The translations under genes and the position numbers were made by a program. The notes below the pieces were generated by a model that saw nothing but the letters and a program-made list of their open reading frames with translations, searched no databases and was not told where the DNA came from. Shown here piece by piece: positions 10,187 through 19,864 of a DNA stretch of 64,000 nucleotides. The stretch is from Erodium maritimum (Eukaryota; Streptophyta; Magnoliopsida; Geraniales; Geraniaceae), in the NCBI GenBank assembly GCA_963921825.1, contig OY997591.1, forward strand, positions 37,283,825-37,347,824, read 5' to 3'. Numbering within the stretch: position 1 is the stretch's first letter; every line of letters starts with the position of its first letter.

Positions 10187-12198
10187 TGTAATAACCACTC
10201 CCGGTCAACGCCAGTCAAACCTGCGAAAAACGGGAAAATTTAAAAATTTTAAGACTGACAGTTAAGTGAACCTAAAATGACCCCGAGTGTCATACCGGAC
10301 TTAAGTTGACCCCGTTATTGACCAAAGTGAGTTCCGGTGGACTCAAGGCAACTTTTCTGATCAATTTGAGAAATGTTGACTTTTCGTTGGAAAAGTCAAC
10401 CAAGCGACGTTTTGGTCCATTCGAGGACCGTTTTGGATCCGAAAAGCTTAGCCGTCGTCGCAGCAGTCTTAGTTGAGCCGTTTCCTTGTAGCCCGCCAAG
10501 TTTCGTAATTTCTTGGGAAAAGTGCCCGTTCGGGGCCCGAAACGTCCGTTTTTCGCGAATCTGATTTGAAAATATCAAGTAGATGTTTTCCAAAAGGTGT
10601 GGGACCCACCTTGACACTTGTCCATTATGTGGTGGTGTTAGTTTTGGGGGGAAACTATGTGTGGACATAGTGTGGCCGGCCATATAGGGTTAAAGGAGAA
10701 AAAAAAATAGAAATTAAGTTAGTTGTTTGAAATAGAAAGGAAGAGAGGGTTTAGAGAGAGAAGGAGAAGAAGAAGAAGAAGAGAGAAGAGAGGGAAAGCT
10801 AGGGTTTGGATTTGATCGAACCTTTGGATCGTCTCAAGGCAAGGAGCAATCTCGTTCCCCTCGTTCTCCTCTACGGTATACACCGAACTGATTCTCATTT
10901 TGATTAATTTTGGAAGTTAGGTTTTTTTTGTAAAACTATTATTTTAAGATGGTTTTGGTGTTGGGGTAATTTTTGGAGATGTTTTGGACTTGTTTGGAGG
11001 GAAGAGATGACGTTTTCCGGTGACCGGAGGCTCGGGAGGAGCTCTGGCCACCGTGGGTGGTGGCCGGAGCTGGGACCAGCCACCACCATGGTGGCCGAGC
11101 CCCCCCTTGACCCCTAGGGCTCTCGGCCAAGTGGGTTGGGTGGGGCCCACGTGCTCGGGTGCTCGGGTTTTATCGTTTGGGTGGTTTAAAATGTTCCCCG
11201 GACCATTTATCCTTAACCGAATCGAAAATTGGAATTAAATTGGAGAAGTTGTAATTTATCGTCATTTAATTGACTCGGGAGTCGGAATTCGATTCGGACA
11301 AGTACATTGGGACCCTTGAATTATTCTAAGACCGTAGAAACGAAAACAGGAATTTTTGGAGCCCCGAAAGGGCATTTACAAAACCCGGGCAGATTCGCCA
11401 TGTCGGGCGACTCGGGCCTTTACGGGTCCCTTATCGACAATGTCGAGTAATTGGGGAGTTTGGGAGTGATCGACATTTTCGGGGTTAAGTTTGGGCATCG
11501 ATTTTAATGATTTTCAGTTTAATCCTGCGGGTTGTTAAGTGCCTTGAATTTTGTGTTCTTTTAGATCGTGCCACGGACCGAGGCAAGGGAGAGCCGGGTG
11601 CGTGACTGATATCATCACCGGATCTCGTGGTTTGGCTTTTGGGAGAACGCACGAGGTAGGGAAAAGTAGCCGGATCTCGGCCCTGACTGGGAAAGTTAAC
11701 AGTAGAATTGCATGTGACACCGGGGTGTCGTGGGTTGAGTAGGTTTATTTAAATATTAGAATGGCATGATACGGGAACGTAGTGATTATTGGGAATGCAT
11801 GTGACACTTAGTAGTGTCGTAGGAGCAGAGAACTTAGCGTGATTAGAATTACTGGAGGCATATGACCATGCCCGGAGGATGATTGTGAACTTATCGACAT
11901 TAGGAGAACTGGAGGCATATGACCATGCCCGGAGGTTGATTGTGAAACTGTTGATATTAGGACTTTTTGAGGCTTTGGTTAAGCCGGAGGTTGATTGTTT
12001 ATTTGGCGTCTTGGGTGGCCTTGAGAGCCCGTTTATTATTGTTGAGTCTTGGGTGGCCATGAGAGCCCGTGTTATTATTTGTGTTTGGGTGGCCATGAGA
12101 GCCCGTGTACTAAGGTTGGTGTCTTTGGCTGGCCTAACCGAGTTAGAGTCTCGGGGGGTTGCAAGCATTCTTTGGCTGGCTTACGAGTTAGAGTCTCG

Positions 12199-12933
12199 GT
12201 AAGTTGCAAGCGTGTTTTGTCGTTGAGTTTTGGGTGGCCATGAGCGCCCGTGGGGTTGTTGAACCCGTGTCTTTACCTTTGGTGTTTTAGCTGGCTTACG
12301 AGTTAGAGTCTTGGTAAGTTGCAAGCGTGTTTTATCGTTGACTTTTGGGTGGCCATGAGTGCCCGTGGGGTCGTTGAACACGTGTCTTTACCTTTGGTGT
12401 TTTGGGTGGCCATGAGTGCTCGTGGGGTTGTTGAACCCGTGTCTTTACTGTTGGTGTGTCTTGGGAGCCCGTGAGTGCCTGTGGGGCTGTTGAGTCTGTG
12501 TTTTACTGTTGGTGTGTCTTGGGAAGCCGTGCGTGCCTGTGGAGCTGTTGAGTCCGAGTTTTACTGTTGGTGTCTTGGTGGCCATGAGTGCCTATGAGTG
12601 TTGAACCTGTGTTGTTACTGGTTGTTGAACTTTCTTGTGATTGTGATTGTGATTGTGATTATGTTTGTGGTTACCTGAGTTTGGGGGCCCGCTTCATGAA
12701 ACGGGGGTCCACGATCACACGCGTCTGCATGTTCAGACGGGGTAGGGGGCCCGCCCGCCAATAAAGGGGTCCTGGCCGCGCGTGTGTGGTTTGGGTTTGT
12801 GAGTATACTTTGGCTGGCTTGCGAGTTAGAGTCTCGGTAAGTTGCAAGCATTCTTTGGCTGGCTTACGAGTTAGAGTCTCGGTAAGTTGCAAGCATTTTT
12901 CCGGCTGGCTTACGAGTTAGAGTCTCGGTAAGT
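12199..12933 (+). promoter_or_regulatory. Array of splice-donor-like GGTAAGTT words in the G1 5' LTR
   Basis: GTAAGT occurs at 12199, 12314, 12837, 12882 and 12928, each inside a repeated GAGTCT(C/T)GGTAAGTTGCAAGC context. This matches the plant 5' splice-site consensus. Downstream at 13325-13343 lies a pyrimidine tract ending in CAG. An LTR intron is possible but unproven, and the GTAAGT words may simply be a by-product of repeat amplification. Confidence 0.35.
12615..12665 (+). repeat. (TGTGAT)n microsatellite in the G1 5' LTR
   Basis: About four GTGATT/TGTGAT units near 12635-12662. The 3' LTR has about eight units at 19080-19130, so the repeat length changed after insertion or during copying. 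Confidence 0.8.
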
Positions 12934-13304
12934 TGCAAGCATTCTTGGGTTGGCCTGGCCGAGTTAGAGTCTCGGGAGGGCGTGAGCATTCTTGGCAGCT
13001 GGTTTGCGATCCTCTGTGATCTTGTTTGGTGTGCGATCCTTTGTGATCTTGGTTGGTGTGTGATCCCTTGTGATGTTGTTCGGTGTTGCGTAGCTTTCGT
13101 TTGAGTCCTTGGAAGAGGTCGTCAATGGTTGTGTCGGGTCTACTTTACGTGTCAGAGTGTTGAATTGGTCAAGGAAGGTAACTGTGGGTGTATTGTTCAG
13201 TCAGAGTACTTGGGTTGGGGACAGTGTTCCCCGGTGTTGACTTTGTTTTCGGTGTTACAGGCTTTGTCTGCTAATTATGCCGTAGTCAGTCTGTTATCCG
13301 TGGT

Positions 13305-13343
13305 GGTGAGCGAACGCTCACCCCTAGCTGCTTTTCCTACAGT
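13305..13343 (+). promoter_or_regulatory. LTR hairpin followed by splice-acceptor-like tract
   Basis: GGTGAGCGAACGCTCACC (13305-13322) is an 8-bp stem with an AA loop. It is followed by CTAGCTGCTTTTCCTACAG (13325-13343), a pyrimidine-rich tract ending CAG. The arrangement is kept in every LTR of this family here, and in altered form in G2 (41663-41676, 59333-59346) and G3 (36967-36985, 37309-37328). Function unknown: candidates are a 3' splice site, an RNA structure near the LTR RNA end, or a protein-binding site. Confidence 0.5.
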
Positions 13344-13602
13344 TACTGTTCGTGGGACGAACTAGGTGAGCTCTCGAAGCTTGTGGAGCTAAGAGCGGAG
13401 TTCGGGTTTTGTCTTTTGAGTCTAGTGACGGATACCTTGTACTTTTGTCCACTTGGTGGGACGTGTTTTAAACTGTAATTATTATTTGTTGAACAAATGA
13501 TGTTTTTAAAGTGATCTATAAAAAGAATGGTTTCAAAAGTGTTTATTATTTTAAAACGTTCGCGTCCCGAGTTCGGTTTACTGAAATTGGGGCGTGACAG
13601 CT

Positions 13603-13620
13603 TGGTATCAGAGCTCGAGG
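13603..13620 (+). other. G1 primer binding site (initiator Met tRNA)
   Basis: TGGTATCAGAGCTCGAGG begins four bases after the 5' LTR end. The TGGTATCAGAGC core is the plant initiator-tRNA-Met primer site. Confidence 0.92.
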
Positions 13621-13821
13621 TTTCACACCTCGGACTATACGTCAATTAGGTGGGGAGAGTCGAGTCGGTAGAGTCTCGTCGTACGTTGGGTACGCAGGTC
13701 GGGAACCGTGTGTAGACCCGTGGTGTTGTGAGTCCTGCTTGTGTTTGTGTGTATGTGCCGCGTTTTATTGCTGGCTTGTTGATTATTGTTGCTGCTTGAA
13801 ACATTTTTAAGCTGTCGCGGG

Positions 13822-13920
13822 TCGACTCAGGAGCGCTCCTGTAGTCGAACGTGACGGTGCTGACATCAAGTCGGTACAACGTAGTTCGGGGACGCCTGGA
13901 CCGGGTTGTAACCACCTGAT
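13822..13920 (+). other. Conserved leader block shared by three Gypsy families (G1 copy)
   Basis: About 100 bp between primer site and gag whose reverse complement matches G3 63480-63565 and G2 58220-58318 much better than the surrounding leaders do. Shared words on the complementary strand include CCAGGCGTCCCCGA and CACGTTCGA. It holds a perfect 14-bp palindrome (13828-13841) and flanking arms GGTACAAC (13873-13880) and GTTGTAACC (13905-13913) that can pair. Complementary-strand translation is also conserved (STVTF, APES). Confidence 0.6.
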
Positions 13921-15410
13921 GTCAAGAAATGAGGTTTTAATGAAGAGGAGAAAGCTTTAAAAATTTGATTGTTTTGATGTTGTGTGACGCCGTGGGCGTT
14001 TGTGTTTGACTTTGGTAGGCCCGGTGGGCGTGTCTTGATTTTGTGTGACGCCGTGGGCGTTTGTGTTTGACTTCGATTGGCCTAGTGGGCGTATTGTGAT
14101 TGTTGTTGGTTGGCCCGGTGGGCGTGTTTTGGAGTTTTGGTTGGCCCGGTGGGCGCTGGGCGGGTGTCGTCGTTGTTGTTGTTATGGGTGTTTGGCCGGT
14201 TTGGCTTGTTCGTGGTTTAGTCGGGTTTTGTGGTACGTGTTTGGTCGTTTTGGTGGTTAATCGTCTGCGACGCACAAGTGTGCGGGTCGCCAAGAGACTG
14301 GTAGAATACGAGTGCCCTAGGGTAGCCATGACGGGCAGTTAGGGGCGAAACGGTCGCGGCTACGGGACGGACCACGGGCCGACCTGGTATGAGACCAGGA
14401 AGGGCACGCTGGTCCGATCCGGCAGCCAGCATGGACCGGCTGGCATGCCGGCCCGGCAGCCAAAATGGACCGGCTGGCGTGCCGTCCCGGCAGCCAATAT
14501 GGCACGGATGGCCTGCCGGCCTGGCAGCCAGCCCGGCACGGTTGACGTGCCGGCCCGGTAGCCCATATGGTTCGGCCCACCTACCGTACCGGTCCAGCCG
14601 GTTATCAAAAAAAAAATAGAAAAAGGGGTTTGTTTCGTTGTGCGTTTAGGTTTGTGGTTGTGTGACTCGGTTCTTGTTCGTGCGGTTGAGCGTTGGTTTT
14701 ATGGGATTGTGTTCGCAGTTGTGGGTTGTAGAGGCCGTAGGTCTGTTGTATGGTTGGGTTATTGTTTAGTCTTTCCGCTTACGTATTATTATAACTGAAG
14801 TACTAATAGTGTGAGCAATGGTGTGTGCTCAGCTGAGAGCGTGTTTTCCCGTCTTGAGGTTTCCCTACGTGATCGGGTATTTGGGTGATTGAGGTTGTGA
14901 ACCATAGTGATTGCTGAATTGAGGAAATGTTTCCCGTGTCGAGGTTTATCTTACATGAGCGAGTACTTGAGGTGTTGTTAGCGTGAGCAGTGTGACATTT
15001 GACATCAGGTTCTGAGGTAGTGGTTTGCCCTGGTTAGATCGATAAGTCTTTAGTGCTTTACTAGTATGCCATAATCGAACGGGTGTCCGTGGAGGTGAGC
15101 ATAACGCTCGTCCCCTTTACTACTTTTCCTGCAAGGGACGAGTAGCGAACACTGGTTTGGTTGCGGAAAGTTATGAGTAAGTGCAGAAAGGACCGGATGA
15201 GGGCTTGGTGTACGTTTGTGTGGTTAAAGTTGAGGTTTCGCTTGCGTGTCGTTATAATTAAAGTATGATTAGCGTGAACGGTGTGACGTTTAGTAACAAG
15301 TGTGTTGGGGTAGACGTAGACCGTGTGAACGTTAGTGTGTTCGAGCTTGTGTCTTCATTTGAGTTCGCAAATTGAACGTTTGCGTGTATCTGTGCAGAGG
15401 ACACTGAGAC
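13921..15410 (+). other. G1 untranslated leader, no gene
   Basis: No supported coding sequence. 13985-14170 has imperfect repeats of GGCCCGGTGGGCGT-type words. 14395-14600 has GC-rich 34-bp repeats. About 14640-15320 resembles part of the G3-type LTR in sense orientation, including a hairpin-like GGTGAGCATAACGCTC near 15092. The gag start codon follows at 15411. Confidence 0.7.
14395..14600 (+). repeat. 34-bp GC-rich tandem repeat in G1 leader
   Basis: About five imperfect 34-bp units containing GGCAGCCA, ATGGACCGGC and TGCCGGCC, very rich in CG/CHG sites and internally self-complementary. Similar GGTAGCCAGCACGGAC words occur in the G2 LTR (43480-43690, 60600-60830). Confidence 0.8.
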
Positions 15411-15728
15411 ATGGCTCGGGGCAGACAAAGAGGATCAGCTATGACGTGGGGACGGGCACCCGCGCGTGGCAGAGGGGGACGGTCAGCAGGGACACCAGGA
15501 CGGGTGCCCACCGTTGTGCCCGCTGAGTACGCGGAGGCGCAGGGTACTCCTGTCGGAGAAGACAGGAGGAGCGATGCGGGACCATCTACGGGCACGCCCC
15601 GCGTCCCGCCGGTCGCAGACCTTCCCACCACGACAGCCCTGGACGAGCTGACCAGGGCAGTACAGAGTTTGGTGGCGATCATCGCCAGTCGAATGTCGGC
15701 TTGGTTGGACCGATATCGGCAGTTTTAA
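15411..15728 (+). pseudogene. G1 gag N-terminal fragment
   Basis: Begins ATG at 15411, about 1.8 kb into the internal region, and encodes a basic Arg/Gly-rich N-terminus (MARGRQRGSAMTWGRAP), then a Pro/Thr-rich linker and ALDELTRAVQSLVAI, comparable to DEVVRAVLAAL in the G2 gag. It ends in a stop at 15726-15728. The capsid-like Retrotrans_gag core of roughly 90 residues, present in G2, is missing at the junction with the next fragment. Confidence 0.8.
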
Positions 15729-15746
15729 GACCTGCATCAGGAGGAG

Positions 15747-16409
15747 ATGTTAGTGGCAGAATACGAGGCCAGATTCACGGCCCTGACCAGAGTCACGCCA
15801 GAGACGGTGGCGACAGAGCAGAACCGTGGCCTGAGGTTCGAGGAGGAACTGAGGCCGGTGACTCGGGACAGAGTCCTCGCCTCGAGGTCGCGAGACACTG
15901 CAGCGACAGTGGAACAGGATGTCCGGGATGCGGTCAAGACCCGCGAGGTTCGACAGCGGCCGATCAGTGTGGCGGGGGAGTCCGAGTCCCGAGACCCGAT
16001 GAGACAGAGGACCACGGGGTTCTTCAGGCCACAGGCTCAGCAGGAAGGAGCAAGACAGAGGGCATCCGTTGGGCCAGTCACGTCAGAGAGGGCGCCAAAG
16101 TGCTATACCTGCGGCCAGCGAGGCCACCTTCGTCGCAAGTGTCCGATGGGAGTAGGGCCCGCGGCGTTACCAGCGACCAGTCAGGTAGGCCAGGGCATGG
16201 AGCCGAGTGCTGACCATAGGAGGTGTTTCCGGTGCCACCGGGTCGGGCACGCCGTTGCAAGGTGCCCTGAGCCGTTTATGGCAACGTCAGCGCAGCGGCC
16301 GCAGCAATCGCATACCGTGCAGTGGCCCAGAGGTCGCCCACTTCATAGTCAACAATTGAAGTTTTCGCAGCCGTCAACGAGCGTGCCAGCTCCGAGGCAG
16401 CAGCAATGA
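15747..16409 (+). pseudogene. G1 gag C-terminal part (nucleocapsid with two zinc knuckles)
   Basis: A 220-codon stretch. It starts with VAEYEARFTALTRV, the last helix of the gag core, followed by a charged linker. Two CCHC knuckles follow: CYTCGQRGHLRRKC (about 16102-16143) and CFRCHRVGHAVARC (about 16225-16266). They bind nucleic acid in retroelement nucleocapsids. It ends at 16409 without continuing into protease. The next 190 bp run to the polypurine tract, so pol is entirely absent. An intact nucleocapsid beside a lost capsid core is unusual and may help RNA packaging in trans. Confidence 0.88.
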
Positions 16410-16599
16410 TCTGGGTATCCAACAGGCAGTACGCCGGGTCAGAGGCAGCGGGCGTCAGAGGGAAGAGGGTACGCAGTTGCCGACTCCCGGGCCCCAGGAT
16501 CCCCTACCTACCGTGAGACCTACCAGGGTACGTGTTTATTGTACTTTATATGAGCGTTGTTCTAATTTCGCGGACGAAATTCCTTTAAGGGGGGTAGAT
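16410..16599 (+). other. G1 post-gag remnant and polypurine tract
   Basis: Short non-coding remnant ending in a purine-rich tract, AAGGGGGGTAGAT (16587-16599), directly before the 3' LTR. The preceding GCGGACGAAATTCCTTTAAG resembles the conserved 3' end of G2 and G3, which places the pol deletion upstream of about 16560. Confidence 0.85.
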
Positions 16600-19079
16600 T
16601 GTAATAACCACTCCCGGTCAACGCCAGTCAAACCTGCGAAAAACGGGAAAATATAAAAAATTTAAGACTGACAGTTAAGTGAACCTAAAATGACCCCGAG
16701 TGTCATACCGGACTTAAGTTGACCCTGTTATTGACCAAAGTGAGTTCCGGGGGACTTAGGGCAACTTTCTGATCAATTTGGGAAATGTTGACTTTTCGAT
16801 GGAAAAGTCAACCGAGCGACGTTTTGGTCCATTCGAGGACCGTTTTGGATCCGAAAAGCTTAGCCGTCGTCGCAGCAGTCTTAGTTGAGCCATTTCCTTG
16901 TAGCCCGCCAAGTTTCGTAATTTCTTGGGAAAAGTGCCCGTTTGGGGCCCGAAACGTCCGTTTTTCGCGAATCTAATTGGAAAATATCAAGTAGAAATTT
17001 TCAAAAGGTGTGGGACCCACCTTGATTCTTGTCCATTATGTGGTGTTAGTTTTGGGGGGAAACTATGTGTGGACATAGTGTGGCCGGCCATATAGGGTTA
17101 AAGGAGAAAAAAAAATAGAAATTAAGTTAGTTGTTTGAAATAGAAAGGAAGAGAGGGTTTAGAGAGAGAAGGAGAAGAAGAAGAAGAGAGAAGAGAGGGA
17201 AAGCTAGGGTTTGGAGTTGATCGAACCTTTGGATCGTCTCAAGGCAAGGAGCAATCTCGTTCCCCTCGTTCTCCTCTACGGTATACACCGAATCGATTCT
17301 CATTTTGATTAATTTTGGAAGTTAGGTTTTTTGTAAAACTATTAGTTTAAGATGGTTTTGGTGTTGGGGTAATTGTTGGAGACGTTTTGGAGGTGTTTGG
17401 AGGGAAGAGATGATGTTTTCCGGTGACCGGATGCTCGGGAGGAGCCCCGACCACCGTGGGTGGTGGCCGGCCGGCCATGGGTGGCTGGCCGGAGCTGGGA
17501 CCAGCCACCACCATGGTGGCCGAGCCCCCCCTTGAACCCTAAGGCTCTCGGCCAAGTGGGTTGGGTGGGGCCCACGTGCTCGGGTGCTCGGGTTTTATCG
17601 TTCGGGTGGTTTAAAACGTTCCCCGGACCATTTATCCTTAACCGAATCGAAAATTGGAATTAAATTGGAGAAGTTGTAATTTATCGGGTTTAGAAACTTT
17701 AAACGTCATTTAATTGACTCGGGAGTCGGAATTCGATTCGGACAAGTACATTGGGACCCTTGAATTATTCTAAGACCGTAGAAACGAAAACGGGAATTTT
17801 TGGAGCCCCGAAAGGGCATTTACAAAACCCGGGCAGATTCGCCATGTCGGGCGAATCGGGCCTTTACGGGTCCCTTATCGACAATGTCGAGTAATTGGGG
17901 AGTTTGGGAGTGATCGACATTGTCGGGGTTAAGTTTGGGCATCGAGTTTAATGATTTTCAGTTTATTCCTGCGGGTTGTTAAGTGCCTTGAATTTTGTGT
18001 TCTTTTAGATCGTGCCACGGACCGAGGCAAGGGAGAGCCGGGTGCGTGACTGATATCATCACCGGATCTCGTGGTTTGGCTTTTGGGAGAACGCACGAGG
18101 TAGGGAAAAGTAGCCGGATCTCGGACCTGACTCGGGAAAGTTAACAGTAGAATTGCATGTGACACCGGGGTGTCGTGGGTTGAGTAGGTTTATTTAAATG
18201 TTGGAATGGCATGATACGGGAACGTAGTGATTATTGGAAATGCATGTGACACTTAGTAGTGTCGTAGGAGCAGAGAACTTAGCGTGATTAGAATTACTGG
18301 AGGCATATGACCATGCCCGGAGGTTGATTGTGAACTTATCGACATTAGGAGTACTGGAGGCATATGACCATGCCCGGAGGTTGATTGTGAAACTGTTGAT
18401 ATTAGGACTGTTGGAGGCTTTGGTTAAGCCGGAGGTTGATTGTTTATTTGGCGTCTTGGGTGGCCTTGAGAGCCCGTTTATTATTGTTGAGTCTTGGGTG
18501 GCCATGAGAGCCCGTGTTATTATTTGTGTTTGGGTGGCCATGAGAGCCCGTGTACTAAGGTTGGTGTCTTTGGCTGGCCTAACCGAGTTAGAGTCTCGGG
18601 GGGTTGCAAGCATTCTTTGGCTGGCTTACGAGTTAGAGTCTCGGTAAGTTGCAAGCGTGTTTTGTCGTTGAGTTTTGGGTGTCCATGAGCGCCCGTGGGG
18701 TTGTTGAACCCGTGTCTTTACCTTTGGTGTTTTAGCTGGCTTACGAGTTAGAGTCTTGGTAAGTTGCAAGCGTGTTTTATCGTTGAGTTTTGGGTGGCCA
18801 TGAGTGCCCGTGGGGTCGTTGAACCCGTGTCTTTACCTTTGGTGTTTTGGGTGGCCATGAGTGCCCGTGGGGTTGTTGAACCTGTGTCTTTACTGTTGGT
18901 GTGTCTTGGGAGGCCGTGAGTGCCTGTGGGGCTGTTGAGTCCGTGTTTTACTGTTGGTGTGTCTTGGGAGGCCGTGCGTGCCTGTGGGGCTGTTGAGTCC
19001 GAGTTTTACTGTTGGTGTCTTGGTGGCCATGAGTGCCTATGAGTGTTGAACCTGTGTTGTTACTGGTTGTTGAACTTTC

Positions 19080-19132
19080 TTGTGATTGTGATTGTGATTG
19101 TGATTGTGATTGTGATTGTGATTGTGTTTGTG
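19080..19132 (+). repeat. (TGTGAT)n microsatellite, expanded, in G1 3' LTR
   Basis: About eight tandem TGTGAT units, against about four at the same place in the 5' LTR. Confidence 0.85.
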
Positions 19133-19611
19133 GTTACGTGAGGTTGCGGGCCCGCTTCATGAAACGGGGGTCCACGATCACACGCGTCTGCATGTTCAGA
19201 CGGGGTAGGGGGCCCGCCCGCCAATAAAGGGGTCCTGGCCGCGCGTGTGTGGTTTGGGTTTGTGAGTATACTTTGGCTGGCTTACGAGTTAGAGTCTCGG
19301 TAAGTTGCAAGCATTCTTTGGCTGGCTTACGAATTAGAGTCTCGGTAAGTTGCAATCATTTTTCCGGCTGGCTTACGAGTTAGAGTCTCGGTAAGTTGCA
19401 AGCATTCTTGGGTTGGCCTGACCGAGTTAGAGTCTCGGGAGGGCGTGAGCATTCTTGGCAGCTGGTTTGCGATCCTCTGTGATCTTGTTTGGTGTGCGAT
19501 CCTTTGTGATCTTGGTTGGTGTGTGATCCCTTGTGATGTTGTTCGGTGTTGCGTAGCTTTCGTTTGAGTCCTTGGAAGAGGTCGTCAATGGTTGTGTCGG
19601 GTCTACTTTAC

Positions 19612-19864
19612 GTGTCAGAGTGTTGAATTGGTCAAGGAAGGTAACTGTGGGTGTATTGTTCAGTCAGAGTACTTGGGTTGGGGACAGTGTTCCCCGGTGT
19701 TGACTTTGTTTTCGGTGTTACAGGCTTTGTCTGCTAATTATGCCGTAGTCAGTCTGTTATCCGTGGTGGTGAGCGAACGCTCACCCCTAGCTGCTTTTCC
19801 TACAGGTACTGTTCGTGGGACGAACTAGGTGAGCTCTCGAAGCTTGTGGAGCTAAGAGCGGAGT
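19612..19864 (+). repeat. Left copy of 253-bp direct duplication flanking LINE-2
   Basis: Starts GTGTCAGAGTG and ends GCGGAGT. The same 253 bp occur at 24149-24401 with only two differences noticed (GCCGTAG/GACGTAG and CTAAGAG/CTAGGAG). Confidence 0.9.

Larger units (their letters stand above)
10187..13599 (+). repeat. G1 5' LTR (3413 bp)
   Basis: Begins TGTAATAACCACTCCCGG and ends GGGGCGTGACA, followed four bases later by the primer site. It contains GC-rich CCGG repeats (about 11030-11110), imperfect arrays of GGGTGGCCATGAGAGCCCG units (about 12020-12480), 48-bp repeats with GGTAAGTT words (12190-12935), and a hairpin plus pyrimidine-CAG module (13305-13343). It lacks about 19 bp, present in the 3' LTR near 17680, at position 11259. 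Confidence 0.93.

Noticed and set aside
13603-13620. Possible tRNA gene at the TGGTATCAGAGC sequences
   Set aside because: These are short complements of the tRNA 3' end placed next to LTRs (also at 35622, 55098, 59006). No cloverleaf or internal promoter boxes are present.
15332-15737. Minus-strand open frames opposite G1 gag
   Set aside because: GC-rich composition keeps the opposite frame open. The plus-strand product has gag features and zinc knuckles.
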